NCBI GenBank assembly: GCA_937875645.1
Contig: CALLXO010000106.1
Location: 1 to 13,834, forward strand
Source of the DNA: an uncultured Clostridia bacterium
Lineage (GTDB): Bacteria; Bacillota; Clostridia; Christensenellales; CAG-314
Reading direction: 5' to 3'
Length of the DNA: 13,834 nucleotides
In this document: positions 6,259-13,834 of the stretch, piece after piece
Layout of the letters: each line of letters starts with the position of its first letter
Numbering within the stretch: position 1 is the stretch's first letter
Position numbers and translations under genes: made by a program
Notes under the pieces: generated by a model
Seen by the model: only the letters and a program-made list of their open reading frames with translations
What the model was told of the DNA's origin: nothing
Database searches by the model: none

Positions 6259-6969
6259 CTATTGTGCTAAATCTTTAGTATCGGTAACCGTTATTTGAGG
6301 AATATTTTCCTTTTTCTTTTCAGAATAGCAATCGCTTAAAGTATCTGATTTTAATTTTTCGTATTCCTCTTTGCTAAAAATTTCCTTATCTAACAAATCC
6401 TTCAACATTATTAGTTTGTTAAATATCCTTTTGTTAAAAATAAATTTCTTGTCTTTTTCTGCCGATGGCTTTTTGCTCCTTTCTCTTTCCTGAAACGCTT
6501 TAATAAATTTTGGCGCAAAAAAGTAAGCCAAAAATATTAAAGTAGCAATAATAAAGGGAACATAAGCGTTGGTTTGATAGTAACTTAAAGAAAACTCTTC
6601 AGTCAATAAAATAACTTCTAAATACCCAAACGCCATATACAAGAAAATCAAAACGTATTGAATAATCATAAAAGTTTTGTCTGTCCTGTCTTTTTTGATA
6701 ATATTAAAACCTGTCGACAAAGATACTAATATATTAATAAAAGCAAAAGCGACTATCAAAATAACAATAGGCTTTATAATATAATAAGCCCAAAGGGTAT
6801 AAGGTTCTTCCAAAAAAATGCTGCCTGCAAGTATGCTGTAGCCAGTGTCGGACATCTCACCAAATGAACTAATGTAACCTAAATTGAACATAGGCACAAA
6901 AAATGCAAAAATGCCCATAATACAGCTAATTCCCATTTTTGTAAATGAAATGATTTTTTCTTGTTTCAT
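6259..6969 (-). CDS. Four-helix membrane protein with C-terminal SHOCT domain
   Basis: The protein has 236 residues when started at MKQEKIIS. The start is fixed by AAGGAG just upstream and by the consensus promoter at 6992-7020; an in-frame ATG at 7041 lies above that promoter and is rejected. Hydrophobic helices lie at about residues 14-34, 62-86, 100-122 and 134-153. A highly charged linker (ERERSKKPSAEKDKK) leads to residues 185-212, KLIMLKDLLDKEIFSKEEYE and following. This matches the short C-terminal SHOCT motif (L-x-x-L-x-x-L-x-x-x-G-I-I-x-x-E-E-F/Y), an oligomerisation or anchoring helix pair found at the ends of many bacterial membrane proteins. A further tail (ENIPQITVTDTKDLAQ) follows. 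It is the first gene of an operon with its paralogue. Confidence 0.78.
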   Translation of the reverse strand: MKQEKIISFTKMGISCIMGIFAFFVPMFNLGYISSFGEMSDTGYSILAGSIFLEEPYTLWAYYIIKPIVILIVAFAFINILVSLSTGFNIIKKDRTDKTFMIIQYVLIFLYMAFGYLEVILLTEEFSLSYYQTNAYVPFIIATLIFLAYFFAPKFIKAFQERERSKKPSAEKDKKFIFNKRIFNKLIMLKDLLDKEIFSKEEYEKLKSDTLSDCYSEKKKENIPQITVTDTKDLAQ

Positions 6970-6991
6970 ATTTAATCTCCTTATTGATGGT

Positions 6992-7020
6992 ATTATAACC
7001 GCGAAAATAGCACATGTCAA
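6992..7020 (-). promoter_or_regulatory. Perfect-consensus sigma-A promoter of the paralogous membrane pair
   Basis: The minus-strand -35 is TTGACA (7020-7015), the spacer is 17 bp, and the -10 is TATAAT (6997-6992), so both hexamers match consensus at all positions. The predicted start near 6985 gives a short leader holding the AAGGAG site. This predicts strong or tightly repressed expression of the membrane pair. Confidence 0.85.
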
Positions 7021-7079
7021 TAGCAAATTTAAACAAATCATAAAAATGAAAACAAATATCGCACAATTTTTGTCGATTT

Positions 7080-7124
7080 AAAAAATAAAAAAAATAGGGG
7101 ACTGTCTCAAATAGAGCAGTCCCC
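7080..7124 (-). terminator. Rho-independent terminator of the vWA/LRR operon
   Basis: On the minus strand, GGGGACTG-CTC pairs with GAG-CAGTCCCC (7124-7114 with 7108-7097) around a five-base loop, with a single bulged base at 7105. The stem is followed by CTATTTTTTTTATTTTTT. It lies 60 nt after the stop of the LRR lipoprotein gene and just before the promoter of the membrane pair, so it separates the two operons. The plus strand has no T-run after the stem. Confidence 0.85.
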
Positions 7125-7183
7125 CACAATAAAACTCATTACACACTAACCCATCCCTCAACATTTGACAAAGAACCTTATTT

Positions 7184-9796
7184 TTATAATACGCTAATCC
7201 ATACTGCGTATAAAAGGGTGTCAACAGGAACTATATTAATATCTTCTGCGTTATAATTGACAAATTCGCTGTCAGAAGTAATTGCCCAACCGGCAAATAC
7301 ATACCCCTCTCGTACAGGTGCTTCTATACCGTTAATTGCATTGGCGTTGATTATCCCGCCTGCCGTCAATTTAAAGGAATAAACAAAACTTTCATCTTCG
7401 GACAAAACAACACCTAAAATTAAAGGGCGATTGGATGAGTTAAATAATTTGTCCCAACCGACAGGGATATTTTCCTCTTCGATATATATCGTAGCTTGGT
7501 TGCAACCATAAAACGCATGTATACCCACGCTATTTACATTTTCCCCTATAGTCACGCTCTTAATGCTCTTACAACCAAAAAATGCATAATCGCCAATTTT
7601 AGCTACGCTGTTAACAAGCGCTACGCTTTCTAAGCTGCGGCAGTTATAAAACGCATAGTTGCCTATGGTATTTAAACTTTCCGTTATTAGATTGTTTGTT
7701 AGTTTTATGCAACCGAAAAAAGCATAATCACCAATGCTGGTAACACTTTCGGGTAAATTTATACTTTGAAGATTGATACAACGGTAAAAAGTGGAACGAT
7801 TTATTGTAGTCACTCCGTCGGGTATTGTTACGCTTACAAGTCCGGCACATTGATAAAAAGCATATGCGCCTACACTTTTAATGCCGCTCCCTAGCGTTAA
7901 ATTAGAAATTTTTTCGCAACCGTAGTAGGCAAAGTTACCTATGCTGACTACGCTGTCGGGCAGGTTTACGCTTGTCAAACTTTCACATCTATAAAAAGCA
8001 GAACGACCTATTGATTTTACAGAATCAGGTAAAACTACGCTTTCTAAATCGCTGCATTTATAAAAAGCATAATCCCCTATACTTTTAACCCCCTCAGGAA
8101 TTGTAACATTTATTAAACCGCTACTAATAAATAGTCCTCTGCTTATGCTTTCAATGTTATTACTTAACGACAAAAAAGTTAAGTTCGAACAACTGTTAAA
8201 GGCAAATTCACCTATACTTGTCACACTGTCGGGGATTGTGATATCTGTTAGGTTTATACAATTAGAAAAGGCAAAATCGCCAATGCTTGTCACGCTGTCG
8301 GGGATTGTTAGTTTTTGGAGATGAGTATAACCGGAAAATGCGCTACTGGCAATACCTACGGCGCCTTCTTCGATGACTATTTCCTTTAAGTTTGGTGTTT
8401 TGACTCCAATAACCCACTTATCCGCATAAATCAAATCACTTTCGCTGGGAGCACTCACTACTTTCGTCTTATGAAATACAAAGCTACCCAAACTTGTCAC
8501 ACCGCTGCCCATTGTTATATTTTCCAACTTTTCGCAATTCGCAAAAGCATAGTCACCAATACTCTCAACACTGTTGGGAAGGACTACTTTTTTTATGCTC
8601 ATGCAATTTTGAAAAGCGGAAATGCCTATACTCTTTACGCCCATAGGCAAAATTACATCTGTTAAACTATTGATGGCATCTAAATTAATGCAGTTAACAA
8701 AAGCATAATTTCCTATACTCTTTACGCTACTGGGCATGGTAATATTTAATATATTGTTGCAACCGGCAAAAGCACGGTTACTTATACCCAAAGTGCCGTT
8801 ATTTAAAATTATGACAGGGAATATTTCTTCTTCGTCATATCCTACTACCCATTTATCAGCATAAACAACTCCGTCTGCTGTGTTATCCCAAAATTTTGTA
8901 TCGTTAAATGCATAACTACCTACACTAACTACGCTACTGGGGATAACAATACTTTCTAAACTGGTGCAATTAGTAAAGGTAAAATCGCCAATGCTATTGA
9001 TTCCGTCAGGGATTGCAATCTGCGGTAAAGCTCTACAACCCTGAAATACATAATTGTTTAATTTAGTCAGTCCCTTGCCGATATTTATTTCAACTAATTC
9101 GCTACAATCGGCAAAAGCATAATCGCCCATGCTAATTACGCTGTCGGGGATAGTAATTTTTGTTATGCTGCGACAATAAGAGAAAGCATAGTCCCCTATA
9201 CTTTTTACGCCGTTGCTTATTGTTACGCTTGTCATATTGCGGCAACCCTGAAAAGCGTTATTACCTATGCTTGTTACGCTTTGGGGGATAGTTATGCTTG
9301 TTATGCTTCGGCTGTTGGTGAATGCACCGCTTGATATACCTGTTATAGGTTTGTCCTTGTATGTTTCTTCAATAACGATGTCACCTGACGCTGAGCCAAT
9401 GCCATATACTACATATTCGCTGTCGTTATTAACAGGCTGATAAACTAACCCTGATTCGTACTCCTTAACGTGCACAATAGGCTCCGACCAAAGAGAGTCA
9501 AGATAGTCCACTCCGTCACCTATCGCTTTAACTTTTATGGTATATGTACCTGCCTCTAAACGTGAAATAGAATAAAAGTTTACTGTGGCATCGTTTTCCA
9601 CACCGTTTATCTCTACCTTATAGCCGCTTGCGTTTGCTACGGCATTCCACTTAAGTGCATTGCTTGATCTGTCAAAAATCAATTCTTCAGGTTTATTGAG
9701 CACAATAGCATCGTCGTGACCGTGGCAACCCGCAAAGGTCACCATAACGCTTAATATTAATAGGCTTATAATAAATAGCAAGCCAAGTTTTTTCAT
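7184..9796 (-). CDS. BspA-like leucine-rich-repeat surface lipoprotein
   Basis: The protein has 870 residues. AAGGAG precedes the ATG. The signal peptide (1-23) ends in TFAGC, so Cys24 is the probable lipidated residue and the protein is anchored on the outer face of the membrane. Residues 33-111 look like a fibronectin III domain (LKWNAVANASGYKVEING, then YTIKVKAIG). Residues 156-786 hold about 25 LRR_5 (BspA/Treponema-type) units of 23 residues with the pattern DYAFxxCxxLxxVxIPDSVxSIG. Two units (294-339 and 438-483) are 46 residues long and share YADKWVxG. Residues 787-870 resemble an InlB-type beta-grasp (Flg_new) repeat (PVREGYVFAGW...LYAVW). LRR_5 proteins usually bind host or microbial surface partners. 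It is the last gene of the vWA operon, 19 nt after the gene upstream. No LPXTG or SLH anchor is present. Confidence 0.9.
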   Translation of the reverse strand: MKKLGLLFIISLLILSVMVTFAGCHGHDDAIVLNKPEELIFDRSSNALKWNAVANASGYKVEINGVENDATVNFYSISRLEAGTYTIKVKAIGDGVDYLDSLWSEPIVHVKEYESGLVYQPVNNDSEYVVYGIGSASGDIVIEETYKDKPITGISSGAFTNSRSITSITIPQSVTSIGNNAFQGCRNMTSVTISNGVKSIGDYAFSYCRSITKITIPDSVISMGDYAFADCSELVEINIGKGLTKLNNYVFQGCRALPQIAIPDGINSIGDFTFTNCTSLESIVIPSSVVSVGSYAFNDTKFWDNTADGVVYADKWVVGYDEEEIFPVIILNNGTLGISNRAFAGCNNILNITMPSSVKSIGNYAFVNCINLDAINSLTDVILPMGVKSIGISAFQNCMSIKKVVLPNSVESIGDYAFANCEKLENITMGSGVTSLGSFVFHKTKVVSAPSESDLIYADKWVIGVKTPNLKEIVIEEGAVGIASSAFSGYTHLQKLTIPDSVTSIGDFAFSNCINLTDITIPDSVTSIGEFAFNSCSNLTFLSLSNNIESISRGLFISSGLINVTIPEGVKSIGDYAFYKCSDLESVVLPDSVKSIGRSAFYRCESLTSVNLPDSVVSIGNFAYYGCEKISNLTLGSGIKSVGAYAFYQCAGLVSVTIPDGVTTINRSTFYRCINLQSINLPESVTSIGDYAFFGCIKLTNNLITESLNTIGNYAFYNCRSLESVALVNSVAKIGDYAFFGCKSIKSVTIGENVNSVGIHAFYGCNQATIYIEEENIPVGWDKLFNSSNRPLILGVVLSEDESFVYSFKLTAGGIINANAINGIEAPVREGYVFAGWAITSDSEFVNYNAEDINIVPVDTLLYAVWISVL
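7439..9331 (-). repeat. Tandem 69-bp coding repeats (LRR_5 units)
   Basis: About 25 diverged units with a basic period of 69 bp encode residues 156-786 of the LRR lipoprotein. Most units read x-[YF]-AF-x-x-C-x-x-[IL]...[IL]P-x-[SG]-V-x-SIG. Two units are double length (138 bp), one carries a 6-residue insertion (363-391) and one is a residue short (553-574). Divergence between units argues for an old expansion rather than recent slippage. Confidence 0.85.
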
Positions 9797-9815
9797 TATA
9801 TTCTCCTTAAACCCA

Positions 9816-12479
9816 TTAAATCAGTTTTTCTTTGTCTTGCATGAGCAGTTTTTGAGCTTTGCGGTCTCGTATTATCTCCCAAGGCCACTTAAACTTAAAT
9901 TTCCTCACGGCGATGTCCATCAAAAACAATATAAGCGCCGTTAAAATAAAGGGAATTCGTGGGTCATATTTGAAATGATTGCTTGTGACAAAATCTCTAA
10001 ACACTTTATCCACTTGCTCGTGACTTATAACCATTCCGTTGCCGTTTTCAGATAAGCTTGTAAGAAATACTAAACCGTTGTTTTCCCCACGGAATACGTC
10101 GTACTCTAAGGAATAAGAAAAGGTAGTATGCGCTGTATATTCCGAAATAATATTTTTGTCTTTGTCCTTTTTAACAACATTGACCTCGTATATACCTGGT
10201 TGAGAAAAAGTAAGCATACATTTGGTATAGCCTCCTGTTATTGCCGGCAAATGAATAGTAGACTGCTGTAAGGGGTCAATAACCGTTACTTCTATAATAT
10301 CCCCCTCCGCCAGCGGAGTTTTTATAATAAGCTCTGTCTTATAATTTTCCTTATTGAAAATTGTTTCTATATCTCTCGGTCGAATAGAATCGTTAGGGAA
10401 GAGTCCCTTTATCATGTTATTAATAAACCTTTTGCCGTTATCCTCTGTTAAAAACTGGTCTGACCAAGTACCGTTTAGGTCGCACATAAAGCTGCCTACT
10501 CTGCCTTGTCCAAATTTCCACTGAGCGTAGATTGGGACAAAGGGTCCAGAAAGAGGGATATCAACATCTCTTTTTGGTCTGGTGCCGTAAAATCCCCCTA
10601 ACTCAGGCATATCGCCTACTATACCGCTTGCAAGGGAAGAGTTTTTATTAAGTTTAGGGGTAAATATTTCCGGTACGTATTCTGTTATCTCCGGCACTCG
10701 AACGTCTTCCCGCATAAACATAGAAATACCCGACGGGTCGGCAAAGGCATCAAAATACCTGCCGTGACCTAATTCCTTAATACGCTTCATTACAGCTTCG
10801 CCATCGGGATTGAACTCTGTGTCTACAAAAACTGAAGACATTGTTATGCCGGCGTTTTCGTAATAATGCGAAACAAAACCTTCGTATTCTTCAGGTGTAT
10901 CACTGGGGCCGCCGTCAGAAATAAACAAAATATGTCTTTTTTCAACGTTTGCCGCTATCAGCGCTTTGCCTGCTGACTGTATCGCTCCCGAATAAACTGT
11001 CCCTCCTGTCCCGCCTATGCTTGCAATGGCTCTTATTATTTTGTTTTTTTCTGACATAGGAGTAAGACCGATTTCTTCACTATAACTGTATTCAAGTGTA
11101 ACAATTCCGCAAAAATCTCTTTCGTTAAGTGCGTTGACGCACTCTATAGCGCCTTCTTTTGCCAAGTCAAGGTTATTAGGTCTTGCCATACCTTGCATAC
11201 TGCCCGACTTGTCGATAATAATTACCAATCCTAATGGCGGTGTGTAGTCCACCGCATCCACCGGCAACATTTTTTGATAGTCAGAATATTCGAGGTCTGC
11301 TCTGCCATAAGCTTTGTCACCGCCTACGGTTAAAAGTCCTCCGCCGTATTCAAAGACGTAGGAATACAAGATTTGTTCAAAGTCTGCCATATCTGTTTCC
11401 ATATCTTCATGAGATACATTGACAAGTATTACTTCGTCATATTCTAACAATTCGTTTAGTGTTTGCGGAACGTTTTTTGTATCCACTACCGTTAAATTAT
11501 AGTCGTCTTCTATCAGATTTTTTAACCTTTTTGACTCTCCGTCTCCGTCAACAAGTAAAACCTTGTCAAAAACGTATAAATAAAGATAAGAATAATATGT
11601 ATTGTTTTGAGTAAGATTATCCCCGTTGCTTTGCACTTCAATATAAACCCTGTGTGATCCCGGAGTAATAAATACATATTCAAACTCGAAAGTTTCCTCA
11701 TCGCCTTTTAATTCTATCTGCTGCGGCTCGCTGGGCATATCGTTATCATATAAAGTTAAAGAAGCCGAACCTATAAAAGAACTTTGAAGAGTTACGCTTA
11801 AATTAGCGGTGTTTCCTACAACAATATTATAATCGGGTGCTTCGATAGAAATTATCTGCACCTCAGCGTCAATTTCGTCAGAAAAGTGAACTGTATCTAC
11901 TTTTATGCCAGAAGATGCTATAGATAATATTACAGACATTGCTTTTCCGTCTGTTTCGATGCCGTCAGTTAAAAGTACAATTTTGGCAGCTTTAGGATTT
12001 GAAAAAAGACCCCTCGAATAGTTTAATGCGGAAGCAATATCCGTTGCGCTGTCGTTAGGGCGATTTGCCCTAAGATAATCTTGATATACCTTTTCTGTGT
12101 CATTGTTAAACTCAGCGGCGTATACCTGCCCGTATCCAAAGGTAACAATACCCACTTTATATCTTGAATCGCTTTTATCCAGCAAATTTTTAATAAAGCC
12201 GTTTTTTTGTTCTTCCGTAGTTCTGTTGCTGTGTGAAAGGTCCACCAAAAGCAATACTTCGTTTTGCAAATTCGGTCTGTCATAATTAAAAGATATTCCC
12301 GACAGCACCAATACGCTTAAAAATGTAACTACAATATAAAGCACCATAGAGGTAATGCGGTTTCGCGTGCGACGGTACTTTTTTGACATACGGAAATAAG
12401 GCAATAGCATAAGAACCAATGCCGGAATAAGCAACAAAAGCAGCCATGGATATAAAAAAGTAATATTTAAATTTGACAT
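9816..12479 (-). CDS. Membrane protein with two vWA domains flanking a GATase1-like domain
   Basis: The protein has 887 residues when started at MSNLNITFLYPW (12479), which has AGGAGG upstream; an in-frame ATG at 12521 lies inside the preceding gene. Two helices (about 8-28 and 44-62) lead to a first vWA domain (73-205) with the MIDAS motif DLSHS (Asp80-Ser84) and LLTDG. A beta-sandwich-like stretch (206-300) follows. Residues 304-410 are a class I glutamine-amidotransferase-like fold (KVLLVDGDG...GGGLLTVGGDKAYG) without the usual nucleophile Cys. A second vWA domain (417-600) has DKSGS (Asp423-Ser427), GGTGGT and ISDGG. After another extracellular stretch, one helix (841-857) ends in a basic cytoplasmic tail. 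This layout is known from BatA/BatB-like Firmicutes proteins that work with MoxR AAA ATPases. It lies 14 nt after the BatA-type gene and 19 nt before the LRR gene. Confidence 0.88.
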   Translation of the reverse strand: MSNLNITFLYPWLLLLLIPALVLMLLPYFRMSKKYRRTRNRITSMVLYIVVTFLSVLVLSGISFNYDRPNLQNEVLLLVDLSHSNRTTEEQKNGFIKNLLDKSDSRYKVGIVTFGYGQVYAAEFNNDTEKVYQDYLRANRPNDSATDIASALNYSRGLFSNPKAAKIVLLTDGIETDGKAMSVILSIASSGIKVDTVHFSDEIDAEVQIISIEAPDYNIVVGNTANLSVTLQSSFIGSASLTLYDNDMPSEPQQIELKGDEETFEFEYVFITPGSHRVYIEVQSNGDNLTQNNTYYSYLYLYVFDKVLLVDGDGESKRLKNLIEDDYNLTVVDTKNVPQTLNELLEYDEVILVNVSHEDMETDMADFEQILYSYVFEYGGGLLTVGGDKAYGRADLEYSDYQKMLPVDAVDYTPPLGLVIIIDKSGSMQGMARPNNLDLAKEGAIECVNALNERDFCGIVTLEYSYSEEIGLTPMSEKNKIIRAIASIGGTGGTVYSGAIQSAGKALIAANVEKRHILFISDGGPSDTPEEYEGFVSHYYENAGITMSSVFVDTEFNPDGEAVMKRIKELGHGRYFDAFADPSGISMFMREDVRVPEITEYVPEIFTPKLNKNSSLASGIVGDMPELGGFYGTRPKRDVDIPLSGPFVPIYAQWKFGQGRVGSFMCDLNGTWSDQFLTEDNGKRFINNMIKGLFPNDSIRPRDIETIFNKENYKTELIIKTPLAEGDIIEVTVIDPLQQSTIHLPAITGGYTKCMLTFSQPGIYEVNVVKKDKDKNIISEYTAHTTFSYSLEYDVFRGENNGLVFLTSLSENGNGMVISHEQVDKVFRDFVTSNHFKYDPRIPFILTALILFLMDIAVRKFKFKWPWEIIRDRKAQKLLMQDKEKLI

Positions 12480-12493
12480 TATTGCCTCCTCCT

Positions 12494-13834
12494 TTACATT
12501 TGTTCCTTGGTTTGCAACCATCGCTCAACAAACAAAAATGCAAACAGCGTTGCAGCCAAATATAATATAAGGTCAAAGTCAATAGCTTCTTGAATATCAG
12601 GATAAGCAGGATTTCTTAGTTCTTTCTCAATACGAGTGAAATCACTTTCTGTAGCGGCTATTTTTACAAAGAACCTATTGGTTATTTGCCTGCCTGACAA
12701 TAACGTTTGCGTTAATGTATATAATCCCATATAAGGTGCTGAAACCTCCGCCGGGAAGTTAGTAAAATCCCTTTCCTCCAATCCAGAACCGCTGATAGTT
12801 AAAACAGGTCCTCTTGCGTTTAGACTTACTTTTTCATCAACGTCAAATACAAAATCCGAAATAGTTGAAGGCATAAAGTAATTAAACAAATTGTACACCA
12901 ATATCGGGAAGTCTATCATCATAGGGATTTCGGTAAAAGTCACGTCAAAGGACAAAATTGCAATTTTTGAGTTGACTTCGTTTCTCACCAAAAACACAGG
13001 GTCATCAAAACAGTACATAAGCGGTTGGAAACGGTTGTAGGACAGAATAGTTGTGTATTGCGAAACAGAAATTCTGTTAGGGTCAATATAATTCATTATC
13101 CTATGAGGGGTACCTGCCGAAAATCTGAAAAAATCTTCGTCAGAAGGACTGTTTATTTTGTCTCCTAAAACCAACGAACTTCTTAAATTTTCCGGCACCG
13201 CATCGGGATTTACCATTAATACAACACCGTCAGTAGGCAGTATGTCCGGCATTTTATGCTCAAATATGTACAAGTCAAAACCGCTGAGCTTAGGCGCATC
13301 GTTTTCGTGAGTTTCTGTTATCTCAATGTCCCATTTCGTTTTTAAGCTCTCGCGCAAGTTTCTTGTTATACCTCCAAAAAAGGTATTTCGCTTTGTGCTG
13401 GTATACTGAATTTTTATTGTGTCTCTCCTTCCCCCATAAAGATAAAAACTGTTATCGTACGAAAAGGAGTCCTCTGCTAAAATAGTAATTTCAACATATT
13501 CAAAAGAGGTGATTTGCAAATTGCTAAAAGATACTGTCACAGGTTGGTTATTGTAACAAGAAACAGTAATATTGTCTTCTACCGGAACATTACTTGAATT
13601 TGGGTTGACAACCTTAAAGTTTACCTTTAAGTCCATATCCAAGCCGTAAACTGCAACGTCAACAGTAAATATATGATAGTTTTCTTCTATATCGGCGGTA
13701 CAGCCAAGTATTGCCGCATTCCATTCTGTTTCTGAGACGTCTTTTACAGCAACATTGCCTACATCGGCATATTCCGTTGCAGTAAAAAACAGCACTTCAG
13801 CTCTTGGGTTTTCGTTAAGCACTGCTTCTGCTAA
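12494..13834 (-). CDS. BatA-type vWA membrane protein, 5' end beyond window
   Basis: The frame is open from the stop at 12494 to the right edge (446 codons), so the N-terminus is missing. An in-frame GTG at 13822 is probably internal, because the coding pattern continues upstream (LAEAVLNENPRAEVLFFTA). That piece resembles the inner helix and strand of a vWA domain, which would lie mostly off the window. Then come beta-rich extracellular stretches, a section with VVLMVNPDAVP, and a C-terminal hydrophobic helix (about the last 25 residues: FDLILYLAATLFAFLFVERW) with a short basic tail. This is the plan of Firmicutes BatA/WFA-type membrane proteins. It immediately precedes the double-vWA gene, with only 14 nt between them, so the two products probably act together in the membrane. 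Confidence 0.75.
   Translation of the reverse strand, partial: LAEAVLNENPRAEVLFFTATEYADVGNVAVKDVSETEWNAAILGCTADIEENYHIFTVDVAVYGLDMDLKVNFKVVNPNSSNVPVEDNITVSCYNNQPVTVSFSNLQITSFEYVEITILAEDSFSYDNSFYLYGGRRDTIKIQYTSTKRNTFFGGITRNLRESLKTKWDIEITETHENDAPKLSGFDLYIFEHKMPDILPTDGVVLMVNPDAVPENLRSSLVLGDKINSPSDEDFFRFSAGTPHRIMNYIDPNRISVSQYTTILSYNRFQPLMYCFDDPVFLVRNEVNSKIAILSFDVTFTEIPMMIDFPILVYNLFNYFMPSTISDFVFDVDEKVSLNARGPVLTISGSGLEERDFTNFPAEVSAPYMGLYTLTQTLLSGRQITNRFFVKIAATESDFTRIEKELRNPAYPDIQEAIDFDLILYLAATLFAFLFVERWLQTKEQM

Noticed and set aside
6970..7041. Upstream ATG at 7041 for the SHOCT membrane protein
   Set aside because: It lies upstream of the perfect-consensus promoter, while the ATG at 6969 has AAGGAG directly before it.
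7097..7124. GGGGACTGTCTC...CAGTCCCC as an insertion-sequence end
   Set aside because: No transposase or matching second end is in the window, and position and T-run fit a terminator.
8471..8665. Plus-strand open frame inside the LRR gene
   Set aside because: It is an opposite-strand shadow of the repeat-coding sequence, with no ribosome binding site.
7439..9331. Regular 69-bp periodicity as a possible CRISPR array
   Set aside because: The period is explained by translated leucine-rich repeats; the units are diverged, contiguous and without constant repeats or unique spacers.
12480..12521. Upstream ATG at 12521 for the double-vWA protein
   Set aside because: It falls inside the preceding gene, and the ATG at 12479 has an AGGAGG site and begins the first membrane helix.
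13820..13822. GTG as start of the BatA-type protein
   Set aside because: The frame stays open to the window edge and the residues before the GTG continue a vWA-like helix, so the gene is truncated by the window.

Overview
The window is AT-rich by eye. It carries AGGAG-type ribosome binding sites, sigma-A promoters with 17-bp spacers, a YhcN/YlaJ-like (sporulation-type) secreted protein and the Firmicutes-style nadD-yqeK-rsfS housekeeping block. This points to a low-GC Firmicute, probably an uncultured anaerobic, gut-type member of the Clostridia. That assignment is inference from gene content; no rRNA gene or other taxonomic marker is present.

Layout from left to right. (1) 1-1968, minus strand: the N-terminal 565 codons of a glycoside hydrolase family 95-like protein with its own promoter, preceded by a 64-residue single-pass membrane protein. 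(2) 2099-2593, plus strand: a secreted YhcN/YlaJ-like protein with a proline-rich CPDC tail, converging on (3) a MarR-family regulator (2716-3171) that has a strong promoter and nearby palindromes. (4) 3363-4847, minus strand: a housekeeping pair, a fused NadD-YqeK protein followed by RsfS. Its promoter places the predicted transcription start on the A of the ATG, so the mRNA may be leaderless. (5) 4932-5720, plus strand: a four-helix membrane protein with a central domain resembling a degenerate Mrr-type nuclease fold. (6) 5805-6969, minus strand: two tandem paralogous four-helix membrane proteins, the first with a SHOCT tail, driven by a perfect-consensus promoter. (7) 7184-13834, minus strand: a three-gene run entering from beyond the right edge. 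It encodes a BatA-type membrane protein (partial), an 887-residue membrane protein with two von Willebrand A domains around a glutamine-amidotransferase-like fold, and an 870-residue BspA-like leucine-rich-repeat lipoprotein. A rho-independent terminator ends this run.

The most interesting parts are the vWA/BatA-type operon whose last gene is a large LRR surface lipoprotein, the GH95-like protein in which three expected catalytic residues are replaced, the predicted leaderless nadD-yqeK transcript, and the paralogous membrane pair. I see no CRISPR array, transposase, rRNA, tRNA or phage gene. Every stretch longer than about 300 bases is occupied by a gene.
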